Source: Aquarana catesbeiana (taxonomy: Eukaryota > Chordata > Amphibia > Anura > Ranidae). From it: a stretch of 64,000 bases of DNA. Positions 39,581 to 50,950 of the stretch are shown here, one piece after another. Made by a program: the position numbers and the translations under genes. The stretch covers positions 92,036,982 to 92,100,981 of the forward strand of contig NC_133325.1 in assembly GCF_042186555.1 (NCBI RefSeq). Reading direction: 5' to 3'. Position 1 is the first letter of the stretch. Every line of letters starts with the position of its first letter. The notes beneath the pieces are model-generated. The model made no database searches. It saw nothing but the letters and a program-made list of their open reading frames with translations, and had not been told where the DNA came from.

Positions 39581-40530
39581 TCAGAGGTTGCGAGATGACA
39601 GCCAGACCCTGTCCCGAACCTGGTAGGAAGGCGCAAGCAGGCCTCTGCGGTCAGCATGGAGTCTATACCTATCATTAGCATGTCGCAAAGCCTCCTGGTC
39701 TTGTGCCCAAGTGGAACGAAGACCACGGAGATGCTCCTCTAACGCAGGAATACTCTGCAGAACACATGAGTCAGGCAACATGGAAGGTTGGAAACCATAG
39801 TTTGCCATAAACGGGGACAATCGGGAAGCAGAATTCAAGGCACTATTGTTAGCAAACTCCCCCCATGGTAAAAGGTCTGACCATTTATTATGATGGTCAG
39901 AAATATAGCAATGTAGGAATTGCTCCAAGGACTGATTGGCTCGTTCTGCGGCCCCATTAGACGGTGATACGCAGAGGAGAAAGCAAGCTGAATTCCCAAC
40001 TGTGCACAAAAGGCTCGCCAGAACCAGGACACAAACTGACTACCCCTGTCCGAGACAATCACATTGGGTAGCCCATGTAAGCGAAAGATCTCCCGAGTAA
40101 AAATGGAAGCCAGTTCCTTAGAAGTGGGCAACTTCTTAAGTGGAATACAATGAGACATTTTAGAGAACCGGTCAACCACCATAAGGATAAGTGTGTTGCC
40201 CTGGGTCTTGGGTAACTCCACAATGAAATCCATAGACAGGTGGGTCCAGGACCTCTCTCCATTGGGTATGGGTTGTAGGAGGCCCACTGCAAGGTGTAGT
40301 GGAGTCTTACTCTGAGCACACATGGACCAGGCAGCTATGAAGGCAGTTACATCAGCATGTAGACTAGGCCACCAGAATTGTAGGGAAGAGTTGATTCTTC
40401 CCAGGGTGACCAGCAGCCGTGGGAGAATGGTAAGTTCAGAGCACGGCAGTATGGAGACTCTCTGGGACAAAGCAGCGGTCACAAGGTTTCTAAGGAGGAG
40501 CATGAACCTGAGCAGCAAGAATTTTGTCAC
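39581..40530 (-). pseudogene. gypsy integrase (minus strand)
   Basis: Frames 39835-40530 and 39581-40009 contain the integrase core (MDFIVELPKTQG, VIVSDRGSQF) and the region following it (SNGAAERANQSLEQFL). A frame change lies near 39960-40009, between the second Asp and the Glu. The catalytic residues are present but split over two frames. Confidence 0.75.
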
Positions 40531-41130
40531 CCAAAGGAGAAGTGAGACTGGTGTGAACCGTAGCCATAATACGATCAGGAGGAATCACAGGAACGAGATC
40601 CGACTCCATCTTGGAAGTGGAGGAAAATTGTCGCGACAAAGCGTCAGCCCTTACATTCTTAGTACCGGGTAAGAATGAGACAATGTAATTGAAACTAGAC
40701 AAGAAAAGAGCCCATTGCACCCTACTAGGAGAGAGGCATTTATCCTCAGACAAGAATCTGGGATTCTTATGGTCAGTAAGAATGAGAACCTGCACAGTGG
40801 TACCTTCGAGGAGATGTCTCTATTCTTTCAGAGCTAAAATGATTGCTAACAGCTCTCTGTCACCAATCTCATAATTGCACTCCGCAGGTGACATCTTCTT
40901 GGAAAAGTAGCCACAAGAATGCGTAGAGACGAGAAGTTACGAATAAACTTCTGATAATAGTTGGCAAAGCCAAGAGAACGCTGCAGACCCCTATAATCAA
41001 TACAAGGTCTCAGGTCACCATTCTTCTTCTTCACAAAGAAGAAACTAGCACCAGCAGAAGATGAGGATTTGCGGATGAAACCTTGAGAAAGTGCGTCTGC
41101 AACATACTCCTCCATGGCCTTATCCTCCAA
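40490..41130 (-). pseudogene. gypsy RNase H and deleted RT (minus strand)
   Basis: The RNase H tail (LILTDHKN, ALSRQFSS) lies at 40490-40795. In 40846-41130 the RT N-terminus (SFFFVKKKNGDLRPCIDYRGL) jumps straight to the connection sequence (QRSLGFANYYQKFI), so the palm with its YxDD is deleted. A second deletion removes most of RNase H. Confidence 0.8.
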
Positions 41131-41364
41131 GACCGAAAAAGGGTAAACCCAGCCATGAGGGGATATGGCACCAGGTTGAAAATCAATTGCGCATCAATTA
41201 CGAGCGGTGTGGAGGCAAACTACCAGCTTGACCTTTGTCAAAGACATTGCTAAAATCACGGTACTCCTCCAGCAGAGGGGAGAGAGAAGTGCACAGGACC
41301 TTGGCTACCTTCTGGAAGCATGTCTTACTGCATTGTGGCGACCAAGAGAAACCTCCGCACGGAG

Positions 41365-41934
41365 TCAATCAAAAGAGGGGATGTGCTTCTGTAACCAAGG
41401 ATAACCAATAAGCAGTGGAAACTTAGGTGAGGAAATAACTTGAAATAGGATTATCTCATAGTGAAGAGCCCCTACGGCCACGGACAACGGAACCATCTCA
41501 TGAGTCACATGGGCAAGCTGTAGAGGTCTCCCTTCAAGAGCCACAATGGCAATTGGAGTGTCACGCAGCTGCAGCGGAACTGAGTGCTTCGATACAAAGG
41601 CAGCATCAATGAACAGGTCTGCAGCCCCAGAGATGATTAGAGCCTGTATCTCCATAGACGACTCAGCCCAAGAAAGGGTGACCGAAACCAGGGGCTTATC
41701 CTTCTGGATAACTGGGGATGAAACAACGCCACCTAAGGTCTGTCCATGACAGGACCTCAAGGTTCGGCGTTCCCTGGATGGGTAGGACAAGACTTCAAAA
41801 ATTTCCTGCCTGGCCACAATAAAGGCACAATCTCTCCCTCCTCCTAGAGGTTCACACATCCACAGAGAGACGCATGAAGCCCAAGTGAATGGGTTCATCT
41901 TCAGTGACCAACTCGGTACCAGGAGGCATGGCAT
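41365..41934 (-). pseudogene. gypsy protease region (minus strand)
   Basis: A retropepsin-like stretch (LIISGAADLFIDAAFV) has Ile where the catalytic Asp of D-S-G should be. It ends in LIGYPWLQKH, the usual end of a sushi-type protease. The same protease segment appears out of place at 20042-20180. Confidence 0.75.
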
Positions 41935-42756
41935 GGGGGTGAGGGAGGCAACGGTGGGACTGCAAAGCTCGGAGACAAATATACGAGAGGCTTCCGCAAG
42001 CGTTCCTTAAAAGAGAGTCTTTCTCTGAGTCTGGAGTCAATGAAGATGGCAAATGTGATCAACTTCTTCAGCTCAGTGGGTATATCTCGGGCTGCTATCT
42101 CATCCTTGATGGAATCCGAGAGACTATGAGAAAAAGCAGCCACGAGGGCCTCATTGTTCCAAGCAACCTCTGCTGCCAGAGTACGGAATTCAATGGCATA
42201 GTCGGCAACAGTTCTCGTACTCTGTTTGATGGACAAGAGGCACTTGGCAGCAGAAGCGGAGTATGCGGGAACGTCAAATACCCTTTTAAAGGAGGCCACA
42301 AACTCAGGGTAACTCAAGACAACAAGGTTTTCGCGTCTCCCATAGAGGGTTTGCCCAGGCCAAGGCTCTCTCAGAAAGCAAAGATATCACGAAACCTACT
42401 TTGCTTCTGTCTGTGGGAAATGCCTGGGGCAGCATCTCAAAGTATATTTCAACCTGATTGAGAAACCCTCTGCATTGGACTGGATTGCCCCCAAATTGCT
42501 GGGGAAGCGGAGCAGAAACAGACATACCTCTTACAGAGGTAATACTCGAGGCGGGTGCCTGCACAGAGACTGGCGCAGCAGCAGGGATGGCCTGCAACAC
42601 ATGTACTGTAGCAGACACAGTGAGAGATTCCAGGTGAGCCGTGCGAATCAGGAGCGTTTGTAACGCCATGGCAAACTGATCTATGCGGTGATCTTGCTCA
42701 TCCAATCTAGAAAAAATATTACCAACAAGTGGATTGACTGTATCTTCTGAATTTAT
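41901..42756 (-). pseudogene. gypsy gag (minus strand)
   Basis: The open minus-strand frame begins at an ATA (42754-42756), at the position where the related element at 3873 has its ATG just behind the primer-binding site. The original start codon is therefore probably mutated. Residues in the first frame give a coiled-coil leader and the capsid start (PQQFGGNPVQCRGF, SKVGFVISLLS). A frame change near 42310 moves to 41901-42317, with the rest of capsid (YPEFVASFKRVFD, ADYAIEFRTLAAE). Confidence 0.75.
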
Positions 42757-42757
42757 G

Positions 42758-42767
42758 GCCTTCTCCT
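42758..42767 (-). promoter_or_regulatory. Candidate self-primed primer-binding site
   Basis: On the minus strand AGGAGAAGGC begins two bases after the 5' LTR end. It can pair with GCTTTCTCCT, encoded at 43021-43030 in the LTR, over 10 positions including one G-U pair. The two-base GT spacer is the same as in the element at 3873. Confidence 0.5.
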
Positions 42768-42769
42768 AC

Positions 42770-43181
42770 TGTCAGAAACCATGAAATCAGACCGAGACAG
42801 AAGTACAGTTAAATCACACTTGTTTAATAACAAAAGTGAATAGAACAAACGTAGTCAAAACATAGCCAGAGTTCAGGAACTGGAATGGATAGTCAGCCAA
42901 GCCAAATGTCAGGGAGCCGAAGATGAGTGTAGTAAACAGCAAGCAGGATCTGGAGCCAGAAGGGATGTCAGCCAAGCAAGTCTTTTAACAGGAATGCAGG
43001 AGTCTCTGTGTTGTTGACTAAGGAGAAAGCAGAGATCGTCTGGGCTGGACGGCTTAAGTAGGCAGGACTGACAAGCAGGATATCATCAACAGCTGAGTAA
43101 CTGTGGAGTGATAGGAGCTGGCAATTGGCTGACAGCTGAGCGGCCAGCTCAGAGAAGGAAGGGCTGAGCCCAGCCCTGACA
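42770..43181 (-). repeat. 5' LTR of the deleted gypsy element
   Basis: This 412-bp LTR runs TGTCAGGGCTGGGCTCAGCC to TTTCTGACA on the minus strand. A CTTAAG promoter-like box lies at about 43052-43057, roughly 28 bp before the predicted RNA start. Confidence 0.85.
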
Positions 43182-44676
43182 CTTACAAAGAATGAAAGAC
43201 AAGCTTTGCAGGAGTTAAAAATGCTAAGGATGTAATTATCAAAAAGAGTGATAAGGGGGGCAATGTAGTCCCTATGAAGGAAGAACATTATGTTAAAGAA
43301 ATAAAGGGGCAATTAAATAACTTTGAGGTTTACAAAAAACTTTCTAATTCCCCCTTTCCAATAGAAAAACTAATCTATAAATTGACCCTGGGCTGTGAAG
43401 GAGGACTACTCAGTAAAAAGGAACAACATTTTTTTAAAAGTTGAAGAATATAATATCCCAGTCCTTTACATCATCCTGAAACTCCATACAAATCTCTCTG
43501 ATCCGCCGTGCAGACCTATTGTGTCTTCCATAAATGGACCCTTGGAAAAAACTGGGCAATATATAGATGAGCTTTTAAAAACCATGGTACCCACTTTTAA
43601 CTCCTTTGTTAGAGACACAAAGGATATCCTGGGCAAATTTCATGACACTGAAGTGGAAGAAAGTTGGTTATTGGAGCTTTTACACTTCAATTTCAGCATT
43701 TTTTTCTGGAAAAATGACATCCTGAGATGGCTCACCAAAATGAGTTTATTCTAAAAACTTGTTCAAGTTCAGTGAAACCTATTACCAACAAATATCTTGC
43801 ACATCTATGGGGGCCTCATGGGCACCCTCCTATGTATGCCTGCACCTGGGTTTTTGGGAGGAGGTTTCTGTCTATGAACTGGAATTGTTCAATAAGTGGA
43901 TGGGCCTATGGCTACATTATATTGATGACGCCTTGGTGCTCTGGAAAGGCACTATTTCAATTTTATCATTTACTTTTTCAATGAAATCATGTAATCAGTT
44001 AAACATCAAACTTACCTATAATTTTGATTCAAGATCGATTGCCTTTCTAGATCTAAAAATCACAAAAAAAATGGTCGATTAACTACATTCCTTTATAGAA
44101 AACCGACAGCAGCGAACACACTTCTTCGCACAGACAGATTCTATCCTAAACCTTTGGTGCATGGCATCCCGGTTGGTTAAATCCTCCGCGTTCGAAGGAA
44201 TTGTACCAGTGACTCTGATTTTCAGAAAGAGGAATGAGATCTATGTTTTAGAGATAGAGGTTATAGCCATAAAGTTCCTAAAAAGGCTAAATTAAAAGCA
44301 TTGAAACATGACAGGATATCTCTGTTACAGGAAAGAATCTCTATACCATCTGGACAATAGAAAATACAAAGGGAACCAGTAAGGTTCATACTTCAGTATA
44401 GCAATCAGTGGCCTAAAGTTAGAGAAATCCTGGACAAACACTGGTCCCTTTTGTCTCTTTGTTCTACACTATCAAATATAGTTGGTGATTATCCACACAT
44501 GGTGGCGTGTAGGGCCCCTAATTTATCTGATATCCTTACTCAATCAGAATATGTACAGAGTCCTGGGGACTCTTGGCTGTCTTCTTTTCCAAGAACTACT
44601 TGCATGTTTCAACGTGGACATTGCCAGATTTGTGGATTTGTGGAACACACAGAGACATTTACAGATGCAGACAATG
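43182..44676 (+). pseudogene. Penelope-like element RT, 5'-truncated
   Basis: The sequence shows the Penelope RT order. KSDKGGNVV is near 43240. PCRPIVSSINGPLEKTGQYID (43505-43565) and SFVRDTKDIL follow. MGASWAPSYVCLHLGFWE (about 43805) precedes the active site YIDDALVLWKG (about 43919-43951) and AFLDLKI. HWSLLSLCS, RAPNLSDIL and a CQICG finger (about 44620) close this part. There are at least three frame changes. The element continues at 47659 after an insertion. Confidence 0.85.
44672..44676 (+). repeat. Target-site duplication CAATG around the foldback element
   Basis: CAATG occurs at 44672-44676 and 47659-47663. Removing the insert and one copy restores the PLE frame. Confidence 0.8.
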
Positions 44677-44801
44677 GGGGTTATTTAAGAAAGACAAATC
44701 CACTTTGCACTACAAGTGTAAACTACAAGTGCAAAGTGCACTTGAAATTGCACTGAAAGTACACTTGGAAGTGCAGTCGCTGTAAATATGAGGGGTAGAT
44801 C

Positions 44802-47463
44802 CAGGCCCGGATTTACTCCCTTTGCCGCCCCAAGGCCGGGCCCTTCAATAAAGCCGCCCCCCCCCCCCCACACACACACACACACACACACACACCACCA
44901 GAAAGAGCCCCCAGACATGATACAAGAGATGGTCAAAGACTGCAGACATGATACAAGAGATGGTCAGAGACTGCAATCATAGTACAGGAGATGGTCAGAG
45001 ATTGCAGACATGATACAGGAGACGGTCAGAGACTGCAGTTCCTATGGACATTAGTAGATAATGGCCGATAGGCCCTCTCACCTGACCCAGCGATACAGCA
45101 ACGGTTCCCTCTGATCAGGAGTCAGCTCACTCTGAATTGCCCGTGGCGAGTCTGTTGGGTAGCACCCAGATCTGTATTCCTGCAATGACTCCATTCCTTT
45201 CTCCGCCAGGGATGGCGCCAGGCTGTGTGGCTTTCCCTCTGGTGGCGCAGGGCAGCGGTGTTCTCTCTCTGATGGTGTTCCCTCAGCACTGCCCTCTCCC
45301 TCTGGAGTCCTGGGTGTACTTTCCTGGGTGTAGACCCCCCCAGGACAAACCACCCCCCTCCATTAGTACAGACCCCCCCCCAGGACAAACCCCTTATCCA
45401 TTAGTACAGACCCCCACCAGGACAAACCCCCCTCCCTTTATTAGTACAGATCCCCCCAGGACAAACCCCCCTCCCTTAGTACAGACCCCCCCTAGGACAA
45501 ACCCCCCTCCCTTCATTAGTACAGACCCCCCCAGGACAAACCCCCCTCCCTTCATTAGTACAGATCCCCCCCAGGACAAACCCCCCTCCCTTAGTACAGA
45601 CCCCCCTAGGACAAACCCCCCTCCCTTCATTAGTACAGACCCCCCCAGGACAAACCCCCCTCCCTTTATTAGTACAGACCCCCCCAGGACAAACCCCCCT
45701 CCCTTCATTAGTACAGACCCCCCCAGGACAAACCCCCCTCCCTTCATTAGTACAGACCCCCCAGGACAAACGCCCCTCCATTAGTACAAACCCCCCAGGA
45801 CAACCCCCCTCCATTAGTACATACCCCCCAGGACAACCCCCCCTCCATTAGTACATACCCCCCAGGACAACCCCCCAGGACAACCCCCCTCCATTAGTAC
45901 AACCCCCCCAGGTCAACCCCCCCTCCATTAGTACAAACCCCCCCAGGACAACCCCCTCTCCATTAGTACAAACCCCCCCAGGTCAACCCCCACCCCCTCC
46001 ATTAGAACAGACCCCCCCAGGACAAACCCCCCTCCCTTCATTAGTACAGACCCCCCCAGGACAAACCCCCCTCCCTTCATTTTGACAGACCCCCACCAGG
46101 ACAAACCCCCCTCCCTTCATTAGTACAGATCCCCCCAGGACAAACCCCCCTCCCTTAGTACAGACCCCCCCTAGGACAAACCCCCCTCCCTTCATTAGTA
46201 CAGACCCCCCCAGGACAAACCCCCCTCCCTTCATTAGTACAGATCCCCCCCAGGACAAACCCCCCTCCCTTAGTACAGACCCCCCTAGGACAAACCCCCC
46301 TCCCTTCATTAGTACAGACCCCCCCAGGACAGACCCCCCCAGGACAAACCCCCCTCCCTTCATTAGTACAGACCCCCCCAGGACAAACCCCCCTCCCTTC
46401 ATTAGTACAGACCCCCCAGGACAAACGCCCCTCCATTAGTACAAACCCCCCAGGACAACCCCCCTCCATTAGTACATACCCCCCAGGACAACCCCCCTCC
46501 ATTAGTACATACCCCCCAGGACAACCCCCCTTCATTAGTACAACCCCCCCAGGTCAACCCCCCTCCATTAGTACAACCCCCCAGGACAACCCCCACTCCA
46601 TTAGTACAAACCCCCCCAGGTCAACCCCCACCCCCTCCATTAGCACAGACCCCCCCAGGACAAACCCCCCTCCCTTCATTAGTACAGACCCCCCCCAGGA
46701 CAAACCCCCCTCCCTTCATTAGTACAGACCCCCCAGGACAAACGCCCCTCCATTAGTACAAACCCCCCAGGACAACCCCCCTCCATTAGTACATACCCCC
46801 CCGGGGCAACCCCCCTCCATTAGTACAAACCCCCCCCCAGGTCAACCCCCCTCCATTAGTACAAACCCCCCTCAGGACAACCCCCTCTCCATTAGTACAA
46901 ACCCCCCCAGGTCAACCCCCACCCCCTCCATTAGTACAGACCCCCAGGACAACCCCCCCCTTCATTAGCACAACCCCCCCAGACAAACCCCCCCTTCACT
47001 AGTACAGAGCCCCAGGACAACCCCCCCCTTCACTAGTACAGAGCCCCAGGACAACTCCCCCTCCATAAGTGAACAGATGGAGACAGGCTTGGGCGGGAGT
47101 GAGAGACACAAGAGAACACGCGCCCCCCCGCCCCCCGCACAGAGACCAGCCGCTCCGATCTCCGGCGGCTGCTCTCCTTCTCTGACAGGAGGAGGGAGGG
47201 GGGACAGGCTGAAGCCTCGAAAAAAACAGCAGCGGCGGCGGTGGGAGCGGAGGGAGCCGCGTCTGGACACAGAGAGTAGGAGGAGGGAGAGGAGCACTCT
47301 AGCGCTTCAGCGCCCCCACCTCTCTGGTGCCCGGGTGCGCTGCATGCTGCTAGGTTAGTGTGGGGGCGGCCGAGAAGTCATTGCAGGAGCGGCGCCGGGC
47401 CGCCCCTGTACCACTGCCGCCCCGAGGCCTGGCCTCGGTGGCCTTGTGGGAAATCCGGCCCTG
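44802..47463. mobile_element. Non-autonomous hAT element with 8-bp duplication GGTAGATC
   Basis: The ends CAGGCCCGGATTT and AAATCCGGCCCTG are inverted. GGTAGATC flanks both sides (44794-44801, 47464-47471), and 8-bp duplications are the hAT signature. The interior is a (CA)n run, a C-rich minisatellite (45310-47060) and a CpG-rich block (47070-47460). It has no transposase. Confidence 0.85.
45310..47060. repeat. C-rich minisatellite, 34-39 bp units with higher-order repeats
   Basis: The unit is of the form ACAGACCCCCCCAGGACAAA plus CCCCCCTCCCTTCATTAGT. A block of units starting at about 45406 recurs at about 46085, an offset near 679 bp, and part of it again near 46730. The minus strand is a dense run of G-tracts. 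The long proline/threonine or glycine-rich frames here are artefacts of the repeat. Confidence 0.85.
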
Positions 47464-47658
47464 GGTAGATCTGAAATGAGGGGAAGCTCTGCTGATGTTA
47501 TCATCCAATCATGTGCAAGCTAAAATGCTGTTTTTTATTTCCCTTGCATGTCCCCCTCGAATCTACAGCAATTTTACTTCCAAGTGCACTTTCAGTGCAA
47601 TTTCAAGTGCACTTTGCACTTGTAGTGCAAAGTGGATTTTCTTTTCGTAAATAACCCC

Positions 47659-48007
47659 CAATGTGAATACATTTAAAATTAATAGTCTGATTAACTGTGC
47701 AACCACAAAGGTAATCTACTGTCTGCAATGTCCATGCCAAAAGATGTATATTGCAAAAACGAAACGCCAACTGCGTATTAGAATAGGGGAACATTTGGGT
47801 AATATAAAACATAAGGAACCCAAAAGCCCCTTGGCACAACATTTTCCTTTGTATCATCAGTCAAAACCAATGGGTTACTAGTTAAGGGGATTTATGCACT
47901 TAAGATTAGTGTTTCTTAAAAAAGAGAAATTCTTGATGTATAGGTTAAATTCATTAATGCCTAAAGGGTTAAACAAGGAGTTAAATCTTCAGGTGTTCTT
48001 GGACTAA
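47659..48007 (+). pseudogene. Penelope-like GIY-YIG endonuclease end
   Basis: After the insertion the PLE continues in phase, with KINSLINCATTKVIYCLQC and then the GIY-YIG module (VIYCLQCPCQKMYIAKTKR, IRIGEHLGNI). A one-base change near 47880 moves the frame to the terminal RLNSLMPKGLNKELNL stretch, ending at TAA 48005-48007. The GIY-YIG nuclease nicks target DNA for cDNA priming. Confidence 0.85.
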
Positions 48008-49420
48008 TTAACGCATCTATTTAATTTTCTATTAATTTACTTACCTGCTCTACATTGCTTTATATTTTTCTGTTCTTTCCATGATATAGCTGTTTGTTAT
48101 GAGTGAATTTGACTTGTATGGATGGACTAAATGTGCAATGGGACAGATATACTGTATATGAATTATTTTCATTGTAGATTTGCACCATTTTTCATTTGTA
48201 TTTTTATTACCATCGTTTTTCACTATTATGTGGAACAATCCCAGTTATCTGCTACTATCTATTTGGATTCACATTCAATCTGTGTTATTTTAAAAGGTCA
48301 CCTGTGGCTGGATTTAAAAGTTGTATAAATACTGTTCACAGCAAGAGTGCGCCATGTCCTGACGAAGCTAGATTCCCTAGTAGAATGTAGATGTAGATGC
48401 ATGTCTTCACACGCCTGACACCACTCCATGCTCCTGCCTGCCTTCACCGTAGCTTGGACAGTTCAGCGGTTTAGTGCACACAGTTCATGAGCGAGACATT
48501 GCATCTCTGCAGCTTCACCATCATTTTCTGCCCCAGCGTTTGGCATGAGGTTATGCAATGATTAAGGCAAGCCATTATCCACACAGTTTGGAAAATAGAT
48601 CTCTTCATCACTGAATTGCCTAAACCTCTGCTCCAGGGCTGAGTTACACATCTAGCATGGAAGCCATCCATCCCGGCGAGGCGTTTGCTTATCCCCTGTT
48701 TACACGGCTCATCACTTTGAGAAGCTGGGACCAGCTTGCAAGTTACCTGAAATCTTTGGAGACTTTTCTTTCTCCCACAAGGAATACATAAATATGCATG
48801 ACTGTTTTTGCTTCTCATTTGCATTTTTTCATTATCCTCAGTGCTCATTACTGGAGATCAACTTTCTGTCATACACCTGTGCTGGCCATTGGCTTCATGC
48901 TTTCACATGGGTTGTTTGCTGCACATCGGCTAAACAGATTCTTTGTTTGATCTACAAGGAGTGTCATTCTGCTTGTGAGGTGTTCTGATCAGATTAATTA
49001 ATCTGGATACACCTCTTTCATCAGCCATCAGAGAACTTTCTTCCTTTTCCCCTGTTTTTTGAGATGTTACCATCATCACAGTTTGAATGTGATTTTCATT
49101 TAAATTCTGTTGGATTATCTCAACATTCAATCATTCAATCATCTGTTTTCTAGCATGTATTTGTGTGCTGTCTGAGTGGTGTTTTGACGTTTTTAAATTA
49201 TAGATAATGTTGTCTTTATTTTATAATGGTGAAAGGTTTATTTATTTTTCTTTGAGTGTTTTTTATATGAATTGTTGTTCATCAATAAACTTTATATATT
49301 TTTTTTTCATTTATGACTATGTACTCCTTCATTGCTAGATCCCTGTGGCTCATTTAAGTGGCACTTTGGATTGCATCTTCTCTCTGATGCGATTTTTGCA
49401 TTTTCCACTTAGAAGCCGGC
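48008..49420 (+). other. Probable PLE 3' region and unassigned DNA
   Basis: CCTGACGAAGC near 48357, and the AATAAACTTTATATATTTTT-type end near 49284, resemble PLE downstream sequence. The segment in between (48420-49000) is unrecognised, with only short frames. Confidence 0.35.
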
Positions 49421-49424
49421 TTTG

Positions 49425-50285
49425 CCATGGTCGACCAAAGAAGTTGAGTGCTCGTGCTCAGCGTCATATCCAGAGGTTGTCTTTGGGGAACAGACGTATG
49501 AGTGCTGCCAGCATTGCTGCAGGGGTTGAAGGGTTGGGGGGGTCAGCCTGTCAGTGGTCAGACCATACGACGCACACTGCATCAAATTGGTCTGCATGGC
49601 TGTCGTCCCAGAAGGAAGCCTCTTCTAAAGATGATGCACAAGAAAGCCTGCAGACAGTTTGCTGAACACAAGCAGACTAAGGACATGGATTACTAGAACC
49701 ATGTTCTGTGGTCTGATGAGACCAAGATCAACTTATTTGGTTCAGATGGTGTCAAGTGTGTGCGTCAGCAACCAGGTGAGGAGTGCAAAGACAAGTGTGT
49801 CTTGTCTACAGTCAAGCATGGTGGTGGGAGTGTCATGGTCTGGGGCTGTATGAGTGCTGCCGGTACTGGGGAGCTACAGTTCATTGAGGGAACCATGAAT
49901 GCCAACATGTACTGTGACATATTGAAGCAAAGCATGAACCCCTCCCTTCAGAGACTGGGCCACAGGGCAGTATTCCAACATGATAACGACCCCAAACACA
50001 CCTCCAAGACAAACACTGCCTTGCTAAAGAAGCTGAGGGTAAAGATGATGGACTGGCTAAGCATGTTTTCAGACCTAAACCCTATTGTGTATCTGTGGGG
50101 CGTCCTCAAACAGTAGGTGGAGGAGCGCAACCTGTGAAGCTCTGGTGAACTCCATGCCCAGGAGGGTTAAGGCAGTGATGGAAAATAATGGTGGCCACAC
50201 AAAATATTGACACTTTGGGCCCAATTTGGACATTTTCACTTAGGGGTGTACTCACTTTTCTTGCCAGCGGTTTAGACATTATTAT
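49425..50285 (+). pseudogene. Tc1-like transposase, dead copy
   Basis: The sequence starts inside the transposase (GRPKKLSARAQ), changes frame near 49535 at a G-run, and then runs in one frame with a TAG at 49694-49696. DDE motifs: the first Asp in WSDETKI and the second in QHDNDPKHTS are present. The third acidic residue is replaced by Val (GTG at 50087-50089 in LNPIVYLWG). The inverted-repeat-like end GGGTGTACTCACTTTTCTTG lies at about 50245. Confidence 0.88.
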
Positions 50286-50329
50286 TATTGAAGCTGTACA
50301 CTCACTACTTTACATTAGGCAAAAGAAAA

Positions 50330-50950
50330 AGAACTGTGCTAGGTGCTCAAAAAAATTATAAATATGAAAAATTTATTATAATAAAGAGACCGTGAAGTAG
50401 GTCCTGCTGCTGGACACTATAACCCCAATACAAGGGCAGAAGAAATGGATTTAAAGAAAAAACAGTGCAGCGCTGGACAAGTATGGCAAGTGAAAAAGAA
50501 TTGTGAAAAAGTTGGTTCAAAAAATTTAATATAAAATAAAAAACAATAATAAATGACAATAAATAACCGTGACTAATAAATAAGCATCCAATCAAAGTCC
50601 ATAGGTGATAGGAAACAAATGCAATAAAAACAAATAAAAGTTCTAAATATAGTGTAGGTGAAATCCAGAAATTACTGTATTCCATATGGAAATCTTGATC
50701 CATAATCCACCGCCAGTGCTGCCCACCACCTGGTGATAAAGTAGTAAAGACTTACCAGAGAGCCTGCGACCGCTCTTATTCAGGGGGGTCAAAACAGGCC
50801 TAGTAGAGAGAGATGTGAGATGGACTTCAAAGGATGTCCCATAAGGGACTCTGTAGGAAATCTCGTTAGCTTCCTTCCTGGGCAGCTCCACAGCAACAAC
50901 AGGGCACCAATCCATAAGATGTAGTCCCAAGGATGCTTCTTGTATGGCGA
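50330..50950 (-). mobile_element. Possible PLE terminal region, minus strand
   Basis: The sequence resembles the PLE-like block at 61250-62035 in texture, with AAAAATTTATTATAATAAAG and a CAGTGCAGCGCTGG stretch. No coding part is present. From 50950 to 51830 the DNA is AT-rich without recognised features. Confidence 0.3.

Larger units (their letters stand above)
38758..43181 (-). mobile_element. Gypsy family 2/3 element, minus strand, internally deleted
   Basis: It has 3' LTR 38758-39181, 5' LTR 42770-43181, and a body in the order gag, PR, RT, RH, IN, chromodomain on the minus strand. RT lacks its catalytic palm, protease lacks its active-site Asp, and frames are broken in many places. The flanks differ (GTGGG left in Tc1, CTTAC right in a PLE), so no duplication is left and the two sides were brought together by rearrangement. 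Confidence 0.85.
44677..47658. mobile_element. Foldback DNA element (GGGGTTATTTA ends) in the PLE
   Basis: GGGGTTATTTA at the left is inverted at the right (TAAATAACCCC). Long inverted arms carry CACTTTGCACTACAAGTG and related palindromic motifs. Without the nested hAT element it would be about 312 bp long. The 5-bp duplication does not decide the superfamily. Confidence 0.8.

Noticed and set aside
45137..46535. Long proline/threonine-rich and glycine-rich frames
   Set aside because: They come from a 39-bp C-rich minisatellite whose period is a multiple of three, with no start context or domain.
48340..48400. Hammerhead ribozyme at CCTGACGAAGC
   Set aside because: A CTGACGA-like core is present but there is no compact helix II followed by GAAA, so it was not annotated as a ribozyme.
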